From positions 3,472,001 through 3,536,000 of the forward strand of contig CP016490.1 in NCBI GenBank assembly GCA_002966495.1: 64,000 nucleotides of DNA. The letters are read 5' to 3'. Of the stretch, positions 26,425-33,468 are shown one piece after another. The stretch is from Halomonas sp. GFAJ-1 (GTDB taxonomy: Bacteria > Pseudomonadota > Gammaproteobacteria > Pseudomonadales > Halomonadaceae). The translations under genes and the position numbers were made by a program. Below the pieces are notes generated by a model. That model did not search any database and was not told the origin of the DNA. It saw nothing but the letters and a program-made list of their open reading frames with translations. Positions within the stretch are counted from its first letter, which is position 1, and each line of letters begins with the position of its first letter.

Positions 26425-27177
26425 TTAGCTGTTAATATCCAAGGTTAACGGAACATGATCACTTGTTGAGATCCAATCATCATGCTGGCCGATACGCAAA
26501 GAACATGTTTCAGTTAAGTCAGAAGAAGTAAAAACATAATCAATGTGATAGGCCTTGCGGCGATTCCGCTGTAAAAAAAACGTTGGGCTGGTCTCCTTGC
26601 CTTGTTCTTCTCCGAACAGGCTATGATACTGGCTCTTGAAACCCATCTCGCCGAGTTCAGCAACTACATTTGAGTGATTCCACCATCGATCTGGCTTATC
26701 CCAGCGTGCATTGCTATTAAAATCACCGAGAATGATGGTCTTGGGCCCGCTGAGTTCGTTACGGTGAATCTGAAGGTACTTCCAGAATTGGCCCATGTAG
26801 CCAAATGCTTCTTCGTTGCGCCCCTTTGTCCAAACGGCAAGCACGATGAAATCTTTATTAATGGTGAAAGGGAGAAAAAGCCTGAGATCTTCCGTGCTCC
26901 ATCTCAGTGTTGCACTTTTGCTGAACAGCCCAGAGATGGAAAAGCTGCCGCTCCAATTTAACTTTTCAACTTGATGACCGTTTCGCGAAAAAATGCCGAT
27001 GCCACGATTTTTTGACTCACCCAACCACAAGTAAGAACCAGCCCATTCCCTATATTCAGGGGTCGATAATGCAGGATCTTCACATTCCTGAACCACCAAG
27101 ACATCAGCTCGCAAACTATCTGCTTCTGCAAGCTTTCGTCTCAGTGCTCCATTACAATTCCAAGTTACGATTTTCAT
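26425..27177 (-). CDS. Endonuclease/exonuclease/phosphatase family protein
   Basis: A 250-residue protein with the full EEP active-site set: IVTWNCNGALRRKL at the N-terminus, VVQECEDP (metal-binding Glu), ILGDFNSNARWDKP, and STSDHVPLTLDI at the C-terminus, with HIDYVF before it. This fold is shared by AP endonucleases, DNase I and several phosphatases, so the substrate is open. The short form, near Mrr and RecBCD, suggests nucleic acid metabolism or defence, which is inference. The gene is more A/T-rich than recBCD, as is the Mrr gene, suggesting a shared foreign origin. The ribosome binding site is weak. Confidence 0.85.
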   Translation of the reverse strand: MKIVTWNCNGALRRKLAEADSLRADVLVVQECEDPALSTPEYREWAGSYLWLGESKNRGIGIFSRNGHQVEKLNWSGSFSISGLFSKSATLRWSTEDLRLFLPFTINKDFIVLAVWTKGRNEEAFGYMGQFWKYLQIHRNELSGPKTIILGDFNSNARWDKPDRWWNHSNVVAELGEMGFKSQYHSLFGEEQGKETSPTFFLQRNRRKAYHIDYVFTSSDLTETCSLRIGQHDDWISTSDHVPLTLDINS

Positions 27178-27242
27178 AGAGAGATAGTTGCAGTCAAGGG
27201 GGCCAACATACGCTGCGTTTGGCTTTTTTATAAGCTTCTCGG

Positions 27243-28160
27243 TTAGTCTTCGACAAAAAAATCAGTATCCACTTTCTTAACTTCATATACTGCGGCAGAA
27301 CTAACGCCCACGCCATGATCAATCATCAGTTGCACGAGATCCGTGCCGTCTAGCAGAACAACTTTGGGATCAATTTGTCCGACGTAATCCAATGCCTCCT
27401 TTGAGAATCGACTAGTTGTAATGAAGACTCCTTTCCTAGCCCGCTGACCATGCAAAGCTCCAACAAATTTCTGAATCTCCGGTCGCCCTACCACTGACTC
27501 CCAACGTTTTGCCTGGAGATATATAGTTTCCAGTCCAAGACGATCTTCTTTAATGACGCCATCAATACCTTCATCGGCCGTTTTACGGGTAGCTCTGCCT
27601 GCTTCTTTTACAGAACCTCCATATCCCATCGAAACGATAAGGTGAACAACGAGTTTTTCGAAAAATTCAGGCGTATTACTCTTTATGAGATGAAGAAGCT
27701 CGTTTGCAACTTCGTCTCGTAACTGCTGATAGGCTTGCTCCAATGTTTCTTCAGGAGTTGTAGTCGTTGTCTCACTATCACAACTATGAGTTACTTTTTC
27801 AGTTCGATTTTTACTGCTTGCTTGCCTGAACTCCTGAAACTCTTCAAATCGCTGCAGATACTGGATGTCTATCCGCTCTGGGCTTTCTGAAAGAGCTTTT
27901 CGGCCGCGATTGGAAATATAAAACTTACCCCGCTTAGGTGATTCCAAGACCCCAGCTTGGGTTAAGTAAACCTTAGCCCAGGCTACACGGTTTGCGAAGG
28001 TAGATTGTCGGCCGCTTGGCAGCCTTTCCTCAAGATCTTCTTGGGACAGGCACATCATTTTTGCCAATCTCTCACGAGCTTCTTGCATAGTATGCTCTTC
28101 ACCATCAGCAGAGATCTTGAGTAATGGCAACATCAGTGATTGAAAATCAGGTACAGCCAA
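27243..28160 (-). CDS. Mrr-type restriction endonuclease
   Basis: A 305-residue protein with an N-terminal winged-helix domain (PDFQSLMLPLLKI through GKFYISNRGRKAL, with linker rich in Glu, Ser and Thr) and a C-terminal Mrr catalytic domain. The core reads DEGIDGVIKEDRLG then IYLQAKRW, the D-x(n)-QxK form of the PD-(D/E)xK fold. Mrr enzymes cut DNA carrying foreign methylation. The frame runs to a TTG at 28193, but I prefer the TTG at 28160: AGGAG lies 6 bases before it and the N-terminus MAVPDFQSL then aligns with E. coli Mrr (MTVP). No methylase is adjacent, as expected for this modification-dependent type. Confidence 0.88.
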   Translation of the reverse strand: MAVPDFQSLMLPLLKISADGEEHTMQEARERLAKMMCLSQEDLEERLPSGRQSTFANRVAWAKVYLTQAGVLESPKRGKFYISNRGRKALSESPERIDIQYLQRFEEFQEFRQASSKNRTEKVTHSCDSETTTTTPEETLEQAYQQLRDEVANELLHLIKSNTPEFFEKLVVHLIVSMGYGGSVKEAGRATRKTADEGIDGVIKEDRLGLETIYLQAKRWESVVGRPEIQKFVGALHGQRARKGVFITTSRFSKEALDYVGQIDPKVVLLDGTDLVQLMIDHGVGVSSAAVYEVKKVDTDFFVED

Positions 28161-28237
28161 GAACGTCTCCTGTTGTATTAACGGTGGATGCAAGCTCTAA
28201 GTGCAACATGTCCAGACCAACAATAGAAGCAGCTATA

Positions 28238-28495
28238 TTAAATTTGACAATTGCGATATTGCTCTATTGAACGGCTTAGATGCGTTGCATTCCTGGGTGA
28301 ACGAAGCAGATGTACTGTTTCCATGAGGCTATGATGATAAACCAATGACATCAAAACAAAATTGTCGGGCCCCTTGCGGGTGATAATCATTATATCTGCT
28401 AGCTCATGGGTACGCAGAGCCACGTTACCTTTCTTGAAGTGCTGGATCTCGTGGATACCATTGAGGATTTCTGCACCCAGGTTTCGATCAGCCAT
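28238..28495 (-). CDS. Chimeric antitoxin: HigA-like N-terminus fused to YefM-like C-terminus
   Basis: An 85-residue frame. Residues 1-33 (start MADRNLGAEILNGIHEIQ, then GNVALRTHEL) look like the N-terminal arm of HigA/NadS-type antitoxins of the DLxxEILxGIxEIKxxKxGKxxLRT kind, but the helix-turn-helix that should follow is missing. From about residue 35 the sequence IMIITRKGPDNFVLMSL, then HSLMETVHLLRSPRNATHL, matches the C-terminal half of YefM/Phd-type antitoxins, whose DNA-binding N-terminus is missing. AGAGG lies upstream of the ATG. There is no RelE, YoeB or HigB toxin next to it. It may be a decayed deletion fusion or a working hybrid antitoxin. The family matches are from memory. Confidence 0.6.
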   Translation of the reverse strand: MADRNLGAEILNGIHEIQHFKKGNVALRTHELADIMIITRKGPDNFVLMSLVYHHSLMETVHLLRSPRNATHLSRSIEQYRNCQI

Positions 28496-28529
28496 GTTTG
28501 ACGGCCTCTTGGAACAGTCCTTCGTTAAT

Positions 28530-28865
28530 TCAAGCTTTCTTCACAAATTGCGCGGTCACCATCATGTCGCCTGCGCCGTCTACTTTGCAGTCTAGCTGGT
28601 GGTCTTTGCCCTCTTTTAGCCGTTTGATGACGGCTTTGGTGCCGATCTTGAGCACTTGGGAGCTGCCTTTCACCTTGAGGTCTTTGATCAGCGTGACCTT
28701 GTCGCCTTCGGCGAGCGGCGTGCCGTTGGCATCCGCCACGTTCACGGCCTCTTCGGCGGCGGCTTCTTCAGGGTTCCATTCGTGGGCGCATTCGGGGCAG
28801 ATGAACAGGCGTTGATCCTGATAGACAAATTCAGACTGGCAGCGGGGGCATGGCGGGCAAGACAT
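28530..28865 (-). CDS. PhnA (YjdM) family zinc-ribbon protein
   Basis: A 111-residue protein with an N-terminal zinc ribbon, CPRCQSEFVY and FICPECAHEW, and a C-terminal SH3-like domain containing GDKVTLIKDLKVKGSSQVLKIGTK. This is the PhnA/YjdM family. The name comes from position near phosphonate genes in E. coli and its role is not established; it does not itself cleave phosphonates. No phosphonate gene is near. The sequence is complete and of normal length. Confidence 0.92.
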   Translation of the reverse strand: MSCPPCPRCQSEFVYQDQRLFICPECAHEWNPEEAAAEEAVNVADANGTPLAEGDKVTLIKDLKVKGSSQVLKIGTKAVIKRLKEGKDHQLDCKVDGAGDMMVTAQFVKKA

Positions 28866-28963
28866 AAGCAGTGGCTTCTATAGTGAATGAGCGGCTGATA
28901 ATACTCAGCCAGGGCGGCCTTGGCGACTGGGGCGTGGCGGTGGCCGTTTGCGTTGCCAGTGCG

Positions 28964-29530
28964 TTAGGGAACCACCCACTGCCCTGCCCAGCCGTCTTCA
29001 CGCGTAAACAGGGCGCGGCGGTGCTGCGGGCCGAGGTGCAGCGCATCAATGGTGTTGACCTGGAGTAACAGCACGGCGAAGGCCTGCTGATCTGGCGTTT
29101 TGGTGTACGCCAACGCATCGGTAATTGGCTCGCCAGGGGTAGGGCCACTGCTGTAGGCGCTGCGCGAGTGTTCAGGCACCCGCTGCCAGTGTTCGTGAGC
29201 AGTATCTCCCGTTAACACCGTCACGCTTGCCTCAATACGCGTTTGCAGATGGGCGGTGCCATCCCATACATGCAGCGCGGCAACGGGAGTGGTATGTAGT
29301 GCCTTTACCTTATCTGAATGAACATCTGTATATAGCGTGAGTGTGGCGGCCTGTTTGTCTGCGCTACGCAGCACCACCGTGCGTGCCTGGGGCATGCCGC
29401 TTGGGCTGACGGTTGCCAAGGTAGGGTGCCGAGCAGGTGCGTGGCGGTCGTGTACGCCGCGAATCAAGCGTGCCCACAGGTGGTCGTGAAGCTGTGGCAG
29501 CGTTTCGGCCCAAGGGTGGAGAGTTTGCAT
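28964..29530 (-). CDS. Pyridoxamine 5'-phosphate oxidase-like FMN-binding protein
   Basis: A protein of about 188 residues with the split-barrel FMN-binding pattern: PTLATVSPSGMPQARTVVLRSAD, then LTLYTDVHSDKVKALHTTPVAALHVWD, as in pyridoxamine phosphate oxidase-like flavoproteins. The true PdxH active-site regions are not fully recognisable, so it is better called a PNPOx-like protein. I start it at the ATG at 29530, behind AAGGGG, though the frame reaches 29572. The redox substrate is unknown. Confidence 0.78.
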   Translation of the reverse strand: MQTLHPWAETLPQLHDHLWARLIRGVHDRHAPARHPTLATVSPSGMPQARTVVLRSADKQAATLTLYTDVHSDKVKALHTTPVAALHVWDGTAHLQTRIEASVTVLTGDTAHEHWQRVPEHSRSAYSSGPTPGEPITDALAYTKTPDQQAFAVLLLQVNTIDALHLGPQHRRALFTREDGWAGQWVVP

Positions 29531-29704
29531 AACATGTCCCCTTAGCTGTGCATCGATGTTTAGGATAATCAATTTACCATTGCATCACGGCGCGGGTGGC
29601 AGTATATGGCTTTAACGCAATAGAGCACGCTATGCAATCGCCGTTGGACGTAACTGGGTCTCGGCTCCTAGACTGTAAGCTCATTTCTTTTGAGTTACCG
29701 ACCT

Positions 29705-30673
29705 ATGCGTGTCTTTTCTAATCCGGTCGGTGCCGGTTCACTCTGGTTTGATAATTTGGTCACGGCGGATGGTGTGCCGGTGGCTTACGACCCCCAGGCG
29801 CGGGCGTTTATTCCCATGCCGCCCTTCTGTGCCAACCGCGAGGTGATTGGCTGTAACTGGATTGCCCCGAAACAGGGCGAGTTCTGCCGCGCCTGCGCGA
29901 TGACGGCGCTGGCGCCCGACCCTTCCATTGCCGGTGCGATCCCCAACTGGGCGCAAACCGAGGCAGCCAAGCGCTGGGTGATTGACAACCTGGGCCGCTG
30001 GAACTGGTTTCGCCCGGAAGACCCCGGCGCACCGCCGGTGTTTCATATGCTGGCGGAAGGCGGCATCCCGGTGCCCATGGGGCATGTGGGCGGCGTGGTA
30101 ACGATTAGCGTGGCCGAGGCAGATCCGGTGCTGCGCACCACCCGCAAAGAGGCGTTGGATGAGCCTTACCGCACCATGATTGGCCATATGCGCCATGAAA
30201 TTGCCCACATGCTGTGGTGGCGGCTGAGCCTGCGGGATGACTTTTTGGATGCGTTTCGTGAGATGTTTGGCGATGAGCGAGCGGACTACCCAGCGGCGTT
30301 GCAGCGCCATTACCAAGATGGCCCGCCGCCGGACTGGCGCCAGCGTTTCCTCACTACCTACGCATCGGCACACCCGCATGAAGACTTTGCTGAAACCGCA
30401 TCGCACTTGCTGCACTTAACCGATATTACCGACAGCTTTGTGTCTTCAGGCATGACCTCTCCAGCCTTGCCCAATACCTATAACTGGGATGCCTACGCCG
30501 AGCCGGATGCCGAGCGGCTGATTCACATTGCCGCCTCGTTAGTGGCGGGCGTGAACCATGTGAACCGCTCGATGGGGCTGTCGGATCTTTATCCGTTTGT
30601 GCTTTCCGATGTCGCGATGAAAAAGCTGGCGTTTGTTCACGACTGGCTGCGGCGCGGCGCACAAGGGCTTTGA
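29705..30673 (+). CDS. Putative zinc-binding metallopeptidase
   Basis: A protein of about 322 residues. It has a cysteine-containing N-terminal part (PPFCANRE, IGCNW, GEFCRACAM), which looks like a treble-clef or zinc-ribbon module, and then the zincin motif HEIAHMLWW with a downstream HPHEDFAETASHLLH that could give the third ligand and the conserved glutamate. This layout is the Peptidase_Mx type ('putative zinc-binding peptidase'). No signal peptide is seen, so it is cytoplasmic. The frame starts at a TTG at 29690; the ATG at 29705 is preferred although no strong ribosome binding site is present. Its 3' end is 70 bases from the convergent DapA-family gene. Confidence 0.82.
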   Translation: MRVFSNPVGAGSLWFDNLVTADGVPVAYDPQARAFIPMPPFCANREVIGCNWIAPKQGEFCRACAMTALAPDPSIAGAIPNWAQTEAAKRWVIDNLGRWNWFRPEDPGAPPVFHMLAEGGIPVPMGHVGGVVTISVAEADPVLRTTRKEALDEPYRTMIGHMRHEIAHMLWWRLSLRDDFLDAFREMFGDERADYPAALQRHYQDGPPPDWRQRFLTTYASAHPHEDFAETASHLLHLTDITDSFVSSGMTSPALPNTYNWDAYAEPDAERLIHIAASLVAGVNHVNRSMGLSDLYPFVLSDVAMKKLAFVHDWLRRGAQGL

Positions 30674-30743
30674 GCGATTTAGTGAAGTCCAAGCGCCTCA
30701 ACTACCGCTGCAACCTTCTGGCGGGCTTCCCCTTGCAGGGTAT

Positions 30744-31571
30744 TCAACGGCTGGGGTAGGCAGGGGCGCTAACGCGACCGGTGAGTTCAGCAATGGTCGC
30801 TGCCACCCGCAGGCTGCCGCCATACTCGTTGTACAGCGCCCATAGCCGCGCTAAGGTTTCTGAACGGGCTTGGGCTTGTTCGGCATCGCCCGCTTGGGCG
30901 GCGCGGGTGAGCGCCAGCGCAATCTCTGGGTACAACCCGCCAATCACCGAATACCACGCCTCACAGCCCGCCAGCAGGCCCGTGGCGGCGGCGGGGTCGC
31001 CGCTGATGCCGATGGTCACATCATTAGGAATCAGCGCCCGCAGCCGCGCCACGCGGGCTTTGGCATCTTCCAAGTCAGTAGACACTGGCGGAATTTTGAT
31101 CGAGCGCACCTGGGGCAGCTCAGCAATGCGACCATGCATCTCGTCGCTGAACGTAAAGTGGGTGGTGCCCGGGTTGTCGTACACGCACAGCGGCACGCTG
31201 ATGGCGCGGCTGACGCTGCTGAACAGGTTGAACACGTCGTCATCGGTCAGCTTTTGGTACGAAACAGGCGCTAACAGCAGCCCGCTCGCCCCGGCCTGTT
31301 GGGCATGTTCGGCATTGGCCAACACATCGCGGGTGCGCAGCGCACCAATGCCCACCACCACCGGCACCCCCGCCGCACTCTCCACGCTCAGCTTGGCCAC
31401 CCGCGCCCGCTCTTCCACGCTTAGATAAGCGTAGCTGCCGGTAGAACCCAGCACGCCAATGGAATCCACCTGTGCTTGCGCCAAGCGGGCCACGAGCTGG
31501 ATAAACTCCTGCTCGTTAATGCCCTGCTCATTCATGGGGGTTAGCGGAAACGCACTCAGGCCGGTAAACAT
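30744..31571 (-). CDS. Dihydrodipicolinate synthase-family aldolase with frameshifted C-terminus
   Basis: A 275-residue DapA-family TIM-barrel protein: GVLGSTGSYAYLSVEERARV, the tyrosine-bearing YDNPGTTHFTF, and the Schiff-base lysine region VRSIKIPP. Members condense or cleave pyruvate with aldehydes; which substrate is not clear. The last residues are abnormal. After GRVSAP the frame gives AYPSR and stops, but the next frame on the same strand continues as CLPQPLNTLQGEARQKVAAVVEALGLH to a TAA at 30679, the usual C-terminal helix of this family. One base missing in the run at 30763-30766 explains it. So it is either a recent frameshift or a sequencing error. A plausible ribosome binding site (AAAGGA) precedes the ATG. 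Confidence 0.85.
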   Translation of the reverse strand: MFTGLSAFPLTPMNEQGINEQEFIQLVARLAQAQVDSIGVLGSTGSYAYLSVEERARVAKLSVESAAGVPVVVGIGALRTRDVLANAEHAQQAGASGLLLAPVSYQKLTDDDVFNLFSSVSRAISVPLCVYDNPGTTHFTFSDEMHGRIAELPQVRSIKIPPVSTDLEDAKARVARLRALIPNDVTIGISGDPAAATGLLAGCEAWYSVIGGLYPEIALALTRAAQAGDAEQAQARSETLARLWALYNEYGGSLRVAATIAELTGRVSAPAYPSR

Positions 31572-31592
31572 GGCAGTGTCCTTTCAGAAGTT

Positions 31593-31913
31593 TTATTGAC
31601 CGAAACTAATCCCCAAACGCAGTGCTTGCAGGCCGTCCAGCTGTACCGTGACCTCATCAGACAACAGCGGGTGGCCTTGCACGCGCACGTTGACCGCTGC
31701 CTGGGAGCCACGGTAGCTAAGCGTTACGGCAATATTGGCGCTCTTGCTAACGGGGGCCAGCAGGTCATATTCGACGTTATCCACGCTGACCGATGACAGT
31801 CCACGGGCTTCTAACTGCTGCTCGACTTCCTTCTCGATCACCACGCCGTAGTAGAAATGGATGCCTGCGTAGCCGAGTCCCAGCAGTACCAGTAATGAAA
31901 AGAGCTTGCCCAT
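31593..31913 (-). CDS. Hypothetical single-pass membrane protein
   Basis: A 106-residue protein with one N-terminal hydrophobic helix (LFSLLVLLGLGYAGIHFYYG) and a C-terminal part of alternating hydrophobic and polar residues that suggests beta strands (SVSVDNVEYDLL, NIAVTLSYRGSQAAVNVRV). This points to an envelope protein with an anchored N-terminus and a periplasmic domain. I do not recognise a family. It lies 21 bases upstream of the DapA-family gene on the same strand and may share its transcript. Confidence 0.7.
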   Translation of the reverse strand: MGKLFSLLVLLGLGYAGIHFYYGVVIEKEVEQQLEARGLSSVSVDNVEYDLLAPVSKSANIAVTLSYRGSQAAVNVRVQGHPLLSDEVTVQLDGLQALRLGISFGQ

Positions 31914-31955
31914 TATTTGCCTCTGTTTGTGGTCATTTGCACGATAGGTGATGGA

Positions 31956-32240
31956 TTACATCCGGCGCTTTAGCGACGCGTAGACGTTGCCTTTGTCACG
32001 CTTACCCACAGCAATAACGTAGATAAACAGTTCATCATCCACTACTTCATAAACCAGACGATAGCCTACGCTTCGAAGCTTTATTTTGTAGCAGGAATCG
32101 AAACCACTGAGTTTATCGGCAGGCACACGTGGAGTTTCTAGCCTTTCAGCTAGCTTCTTTTTGAACTGTTGTTTGACGGGTGGGCTAAGCTTTTCCCACT
32201 CTTTCAAGGCCGCGGGCAAAAAGCGTAGCTTATAAGTCAT
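31956..32240 (-). CDS. relE: RelE-family toxin
   Basis: A 94-residue RelE/ParE-superfamily protein: LRFLPAALKEWEKLSP, FKKKLAERLETPRVPADKL, CYKIKLRSVGYRLVYEV, and VIAVGKRDKGNVYASLKRR. The basic residues in KIKLRS-GYRLVYEV and the C-terminal KRDKGNVY match RelE enzymes that cut mRNA in the ribosomal A site. It follows the antitoxin gene with an 11-base overlap, the usual relB-relE order. The sequence is complete. Confidence 0.92.
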   Translation of the reverse strand: MTYKLRFLPAALKEWEKLSPPVKQQFKKKLAERLETPRVPADKLSGFDSCYKIKLRSVGYRLVYEVVDDELFIYVIAVGKRDKGNVYASLKRRM

Positions 32241-32481
32241 CCAGTGATACCGTGACCGCCTTGTCTTTATCGGCGCGACGCTCCTCCACTAGCTTGGCCA
32301 GCTCGTAGTCTTCCAGCATCTCCATCATCGCCTCGTAAGTTTCTACAGGGACTAGGTAAGCGGCGGGCTTGTTGTGATTCAACACAGCAATGGGGGCACC
32401 GCTTGCTTGGGTCAGCAGTGCCGAAGGGTTTTTCTTTAGCTCAGAAATACTGACCGAAAAGTTAGCTAATACTTGGTGCAT
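32230..32481 (-). CDS. relB: RelB/StbD (Phd-YefM-type) antitoxin
   Basis: An 83-residue antitoxin: VLANFSVSISELKKNPSALL, GAPIAVLNHNKPAAYLVPVETYEAMMEMLED, the DNA-binding and dimer part of the Phd/YefM fold, then an acidic-basic C-terminal arm that should wrap the toxin. It should bind RelE and repress its own operon. The frame is open to 32526, but AGGAGG lies just before the ATG at 32481. No second toxin or antitoxin is seen beside the pair. Confidence 0.9.
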   Translation of the reverse strand: MHQVLANFSVSISELKKNPSALLTQASGAPIAVLNHNKPAAYLVPVETYEAMMEMLEDYELAKLVEERRADKDKAVTVSLDDL

Positions 32482-32593
32482 AGAAACCTCCTGAAGCCAT
32501 AAAAAAGCTCCTTTTCTAGCCCTCATATTAGCTCTTTTTTTGCGACAACTCCAAGCGTTCGCTGTTTACATTCACCGCTCAACGATGCGATGC

Positions 32594-33412
32594 CTAATGC
32601 CTGCACCCTCTCACACTCTCCGCCAGCGCTTTCACCAGCCCATGCACCCGCGCCACGGCCTCTTCGCCGCTGCTGGCGTGTTCGATGCAATCTACCAGCG
32701 CAGAGCCCACTACCACGGCGTCGCTAAAGCGGCCAATGGTGGCGGCCTGTTCGGCGGTGCGGATGCCAAAGCCCACGGCGATGGGCAGCGGCGTGTGTTC
32801 GCGCAGCTGATTCACGGCGCTTTCCAACCGCTCCGTCGTGGGTGCGCTGCCGCCCGTCACACCCGCCACGGAAACGTAGTAGATAAACCCGGAGGCGTTG
32901 GCCAGCACTTTGGGCAGCCGCTTGGCATCGGTGGTGGGCGTGGCGAGACGGATAAAATCAATGCCGTGCTGGGCAGCAGGCTGGCACAGCTCTTCGTCGT
33001 GTTCGGGCGGTAGATCCACCACGATCAGCCCGTCTACTCCGGCCTTGGCGGCATCGGTTAAGAAGCGCTCGACGCCGTAGCAGTAAATCGGGTTGTAGTA
33101 GCCCATCAGCACAATGGGGGTGGTGCTGTTTTGTTCACGGAACTGGCACACCATTTCCAGGGTTTTGGCTTGGGTTTGGCCGTTTTCCAGCGCTCGCAGG
33201 GCGGCTTTTTGAATGGCGGGCCCATCGGCCATGGGGTCGCTGAACGGCATGCCGAGTTCGATGATATCCACACCCGCTTCCGGCAGCCCGTGCAGCAGGC
33301 GGCGGGAGGTCTCGGGGTCTGGGTCGCCAGCGGTGAGGTAGCTTACCAGCGCCGGGCGGTTTTGCTGTTTGAGCGCGGCAAAGCACGCTTCAAGACGCGA
33401 CGTTGTGTTCAT
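32594..33412 (-). CDS. trpA: Tryptophan synthase alpha subunit
   Basis: A 272-residue TIM-barrel enzyme that splits indole-3-glycerol phosphate into indole and glyceraldehyde 3-phosphate and passes indole to TrpB. The catalytic glutamate and aspartate lie in DIIELGMPFSDPMADGP, and the phosphate site in SVAGVTGGSAPTT and VGFGIRTAEQA. I use the ATG at 33412, which gives the usual N-terminus (MNTTSRLEACFAAL). An in-frame ATG at 33472 overlaps the trpB stop by ATGA and would add 20 residues encoded largely by an 18-base tandem repeat containing two GGAGGA motifs, so coupled initiation there is possible. Confidence 0.96.
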   Translation of the reverse strand: MNTTSRLEACFAALKQQNRPALVSYLTAGDPDPETSRRLLHGLPEAGVDIIELGMPFSDPMADGPAIQKAALRALENGQTQAKTLEMVCQFREQNSTTPIVLMGYYNPIYCYGVERFLTDAAKAGVDGLIVVDLPPEHDEELCQPAAQHGIDFIRLATPTTDAKRLPKVLANASGFIYYVSVAGVTGGSAPTTERLESAVNQLREHTPLPIAVGFGIRTAEQAATIGRFSDAVVVGSALVDCIEHASSGEEAVARVHGLVKALAESVRGCRH

Positions 33413-33413
33413 G

Positions 33414-33447
33414 CTGCTCTCCTCCACTAGCCTGTTCTCCTCCACTA
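33414..33447 (-). repeat. Tandem duplication of the ribosome-binding region before trpA
   Basis: Two 16-base copies (33414-33429 and 33432-33447, 15 of 16 identical, period 18) each carry GTGGAGGAGA on the minus strand. The downstream copy supplies the ribosome binding site of the trpA ATG at 33412. The period is a multiple of three, so the longer trpA frame from 33472 stays open through it. Confidence 0.8.
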
Positions 33448-33468
33448 CATTGCTCTCGCGTAGGGCGC

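Noticed and set aside
26674..26961. 95-codon plus-strand frame inside the EEP nuclease gene
   Set aside because: The minus strand carries the full set of EEP active-site motifs across the region; the plus-strand product resembles nothing known.
29738..30415. 225-codon minus-strand frame antisense to the zinc peptidase
   Set aside because: No family features, no ribosome binding site; the plus-strand frame carries HExxH and conserved zinc-site residues.
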